Origin: Minisyncoccota bacterium
GTDB taxonomy: Bacteria > Patescibacteriota > Minisyncoccia > Phycocordibacterales > CAIJYI01
Length of the DNA stretch: 11,700 bases
Direction of reading: 5' to 3'
Assembly (NCBI GenBank): GCA_023229825.1
Contig: JALNYN010000035.1
Location: forward strand, 1 to 11,700
Shown here piece after piece: positions 11,380 through 11,700 of the stretch (within the stretch, counting starts at the first letter, position 1; each line of letters begins with the position of its first letter). The notes under the pieces were generated by a model. That model ran no database searches. It saw nothing but the letters and a program-made list of their open reading frames with translations, and was not told the origin of the DNA. A program made the translations under genes and the position numbers.

Positions 11380-11559
11380 ATGATTTTAAAAAACTTAGGA
11401 AAATTCATACTCAGTCTTGTTGTTGCTTGTGCAGTAAGCTTCCCCACAGCAATCTATTTTGATGGTCTTGGTGGTGGCATTCAGGAATTTACTTTTATAA
11501 TATTTGCCATAATGATGGGCGTTGTTTTTGGAGTAATGCTTAAATTGCTGAAAATTTAA
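11380..11559 (+). CDS. Small two-span membrane protein, 59 aa
   Basis: I do not recognise this family. Visible features are a basic start (MILKNLGK), a first hydrophobic segment (about residues 8-26), a short glycine-rich loop (FDGLGGG, 27-33) and a second hydrophobic segment (about 37-54), ending LKLLKI with basic residues. This suggests a helical hairpin in the membrane with both ends inside. Expression signals are the best in the window: a consensus promoter and AAGGAG (11368-11373) 6 nt before the ATG. The stop lies 8 bp before the IS110-like element boundary, so the gene could be cargo of, or recently truncated by, that insertion. Confidence 0.75.
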   Translation: MILKNLGKFILSLVVACAVSFPTAIYFDGLGGGIQEFTFIIFAIMMGVVFGVMLKLLKI

Positions 11560-11567
11560 AAAATATC

Positions 11568-11700
11568 TTTTGCCGGACTGACATTGTGAACCTATTGATA
11601 TAACATAATACCGTTGGCCTCGTCCGCCAACGGTATTATTCATTTTAACCAAGAAACATATGACAATGTATCTCGGTATAGACCTGCACAAAAAATCCAG
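11568..11700 (+). mobile_element. 5' end of an IS110-like insertion sequence (right copy, runs off window)
   Basis: Inverted copy of the left-end element: 11568-11676 matches 109-1 with one difference. About 98 bp of noncoding sequence precedes the transposase start. It includes a TATAAC box (11599-11604) that could be a -10, and a perfect 14-bp stem (11605-11618 with 11626-11639) with a 7-nt loop. The identity of both copies implies recent movement or gene conversion. IS110 elements use a DEDD/serine recombinase guided by a bridge RNA encoded in a noncoding end; the leader seen here is shorter than the IS621 RNA, so the RNA may lie at the far end. Confidence 0.7.
11666..11700 (+). CDS. IS110-like transposase, N-terminus only (partial)
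   Basis: The visible residues are MYLGIDLHKKS. The pattern (Y/F)(V/I/L)GID(V/L)xKK at the very N-terminus is the hallmark of IS110-family DEDD transposases, where the Asp of GID is the first catalytic acid. An in-frame ATG at 11660 adds two residues (MT) but is not conserved in the left copy, so I use 11666. The gene continues beyond the window. The assignment rests on 11 residues. Confidence 0.65.
   Translation, partial: MYLGIDLHKKS

Noticed and set aside
11395..11691. Minus-strand open frame of 98 aa at the right end
   Set aside because: It is antisense to the 59-aa gene and reads through the IS110-like end; it has no coding signs.

Overview
The window reads as chromosomal DNA of a small-genome, low-complexity bacterium, most likely a Candidate Phyla Radiation (Patescibacteria, Parcubacteria-like) member. 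This rests on the split ribosomal-protein cluster, the near absence of Shine-Dalgarno (SD) sites in front of housekeeping genes, a PurN-like formyltransferase of an unusual kind, and palindrome-rich intergenic DNA. No 16S gene is present, so the taxonomy is inference. At least one gene (the formyltransferase) ends in TGA, which fits the standard bacterial code.

Layout. Both ends of the window are the inward-facing 5' ends of two nearly identical IS110-like insertion sequences in opposite orientation; their transposase genes run outward, off the window. Between them, almost all large genes lie on the minus strand. From right to left: lepA (EF4), an FtsB/DivIC-like division gene, tRNA-Gly(CCC), a PurN-like formyltransferase, a nine-gene ribosomal-protein operon (rpsS-rplV-rpsC-rplP-rpmC-rpsQ-rplN-rplX-rplE), and fusA (EF-G). 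Three small plus-strand genes (75, 37 and 59 aa) each lie divergently from a minus-strand housekeeping gene (fusA, the ftsB/divIC-like gene, lepA) with closely packed or overlapping promoters.

Function. Most of the window is translation machinery: 30S proteins S19, S3 and S17, 50S proteins L22, L16, L29, L14, L24 and L5, two ribosomal GTPases and one tRNA. The ribosomal operon is the middle of the classical S10-spc cluster, cut at both ends: it starts at rpsS with its own promoter and a hairpin at the very 5' end of the mRNA, and it ends with a strong terminator after rplE. The fusA transcript has the same promoter-plus-immediate-hairpin design.

Unusual content. The intergenic spaces hold (i) a family of roughly 100-120 bp 'word-array' palindromes, built from short degenerate words specific to each locus and read outward on one arm and in reverse complement on the other; four of them sit inside the ribosomal operon and two in tandem upstream of the tRNA; (ii) a ~150 bp composite palindrome after both fusA and lepA whose arms differ between copies yet stay complementary; (iii) REP-like short palindromes; and (iv) a perfect 51 bp palindrome that forms exactly 17 in-frame codons inside lepA, recalling the palindromic protein-coding elements of Rickettsia. 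The best candidates for undescribed biology are (i), (ii) and (iv).
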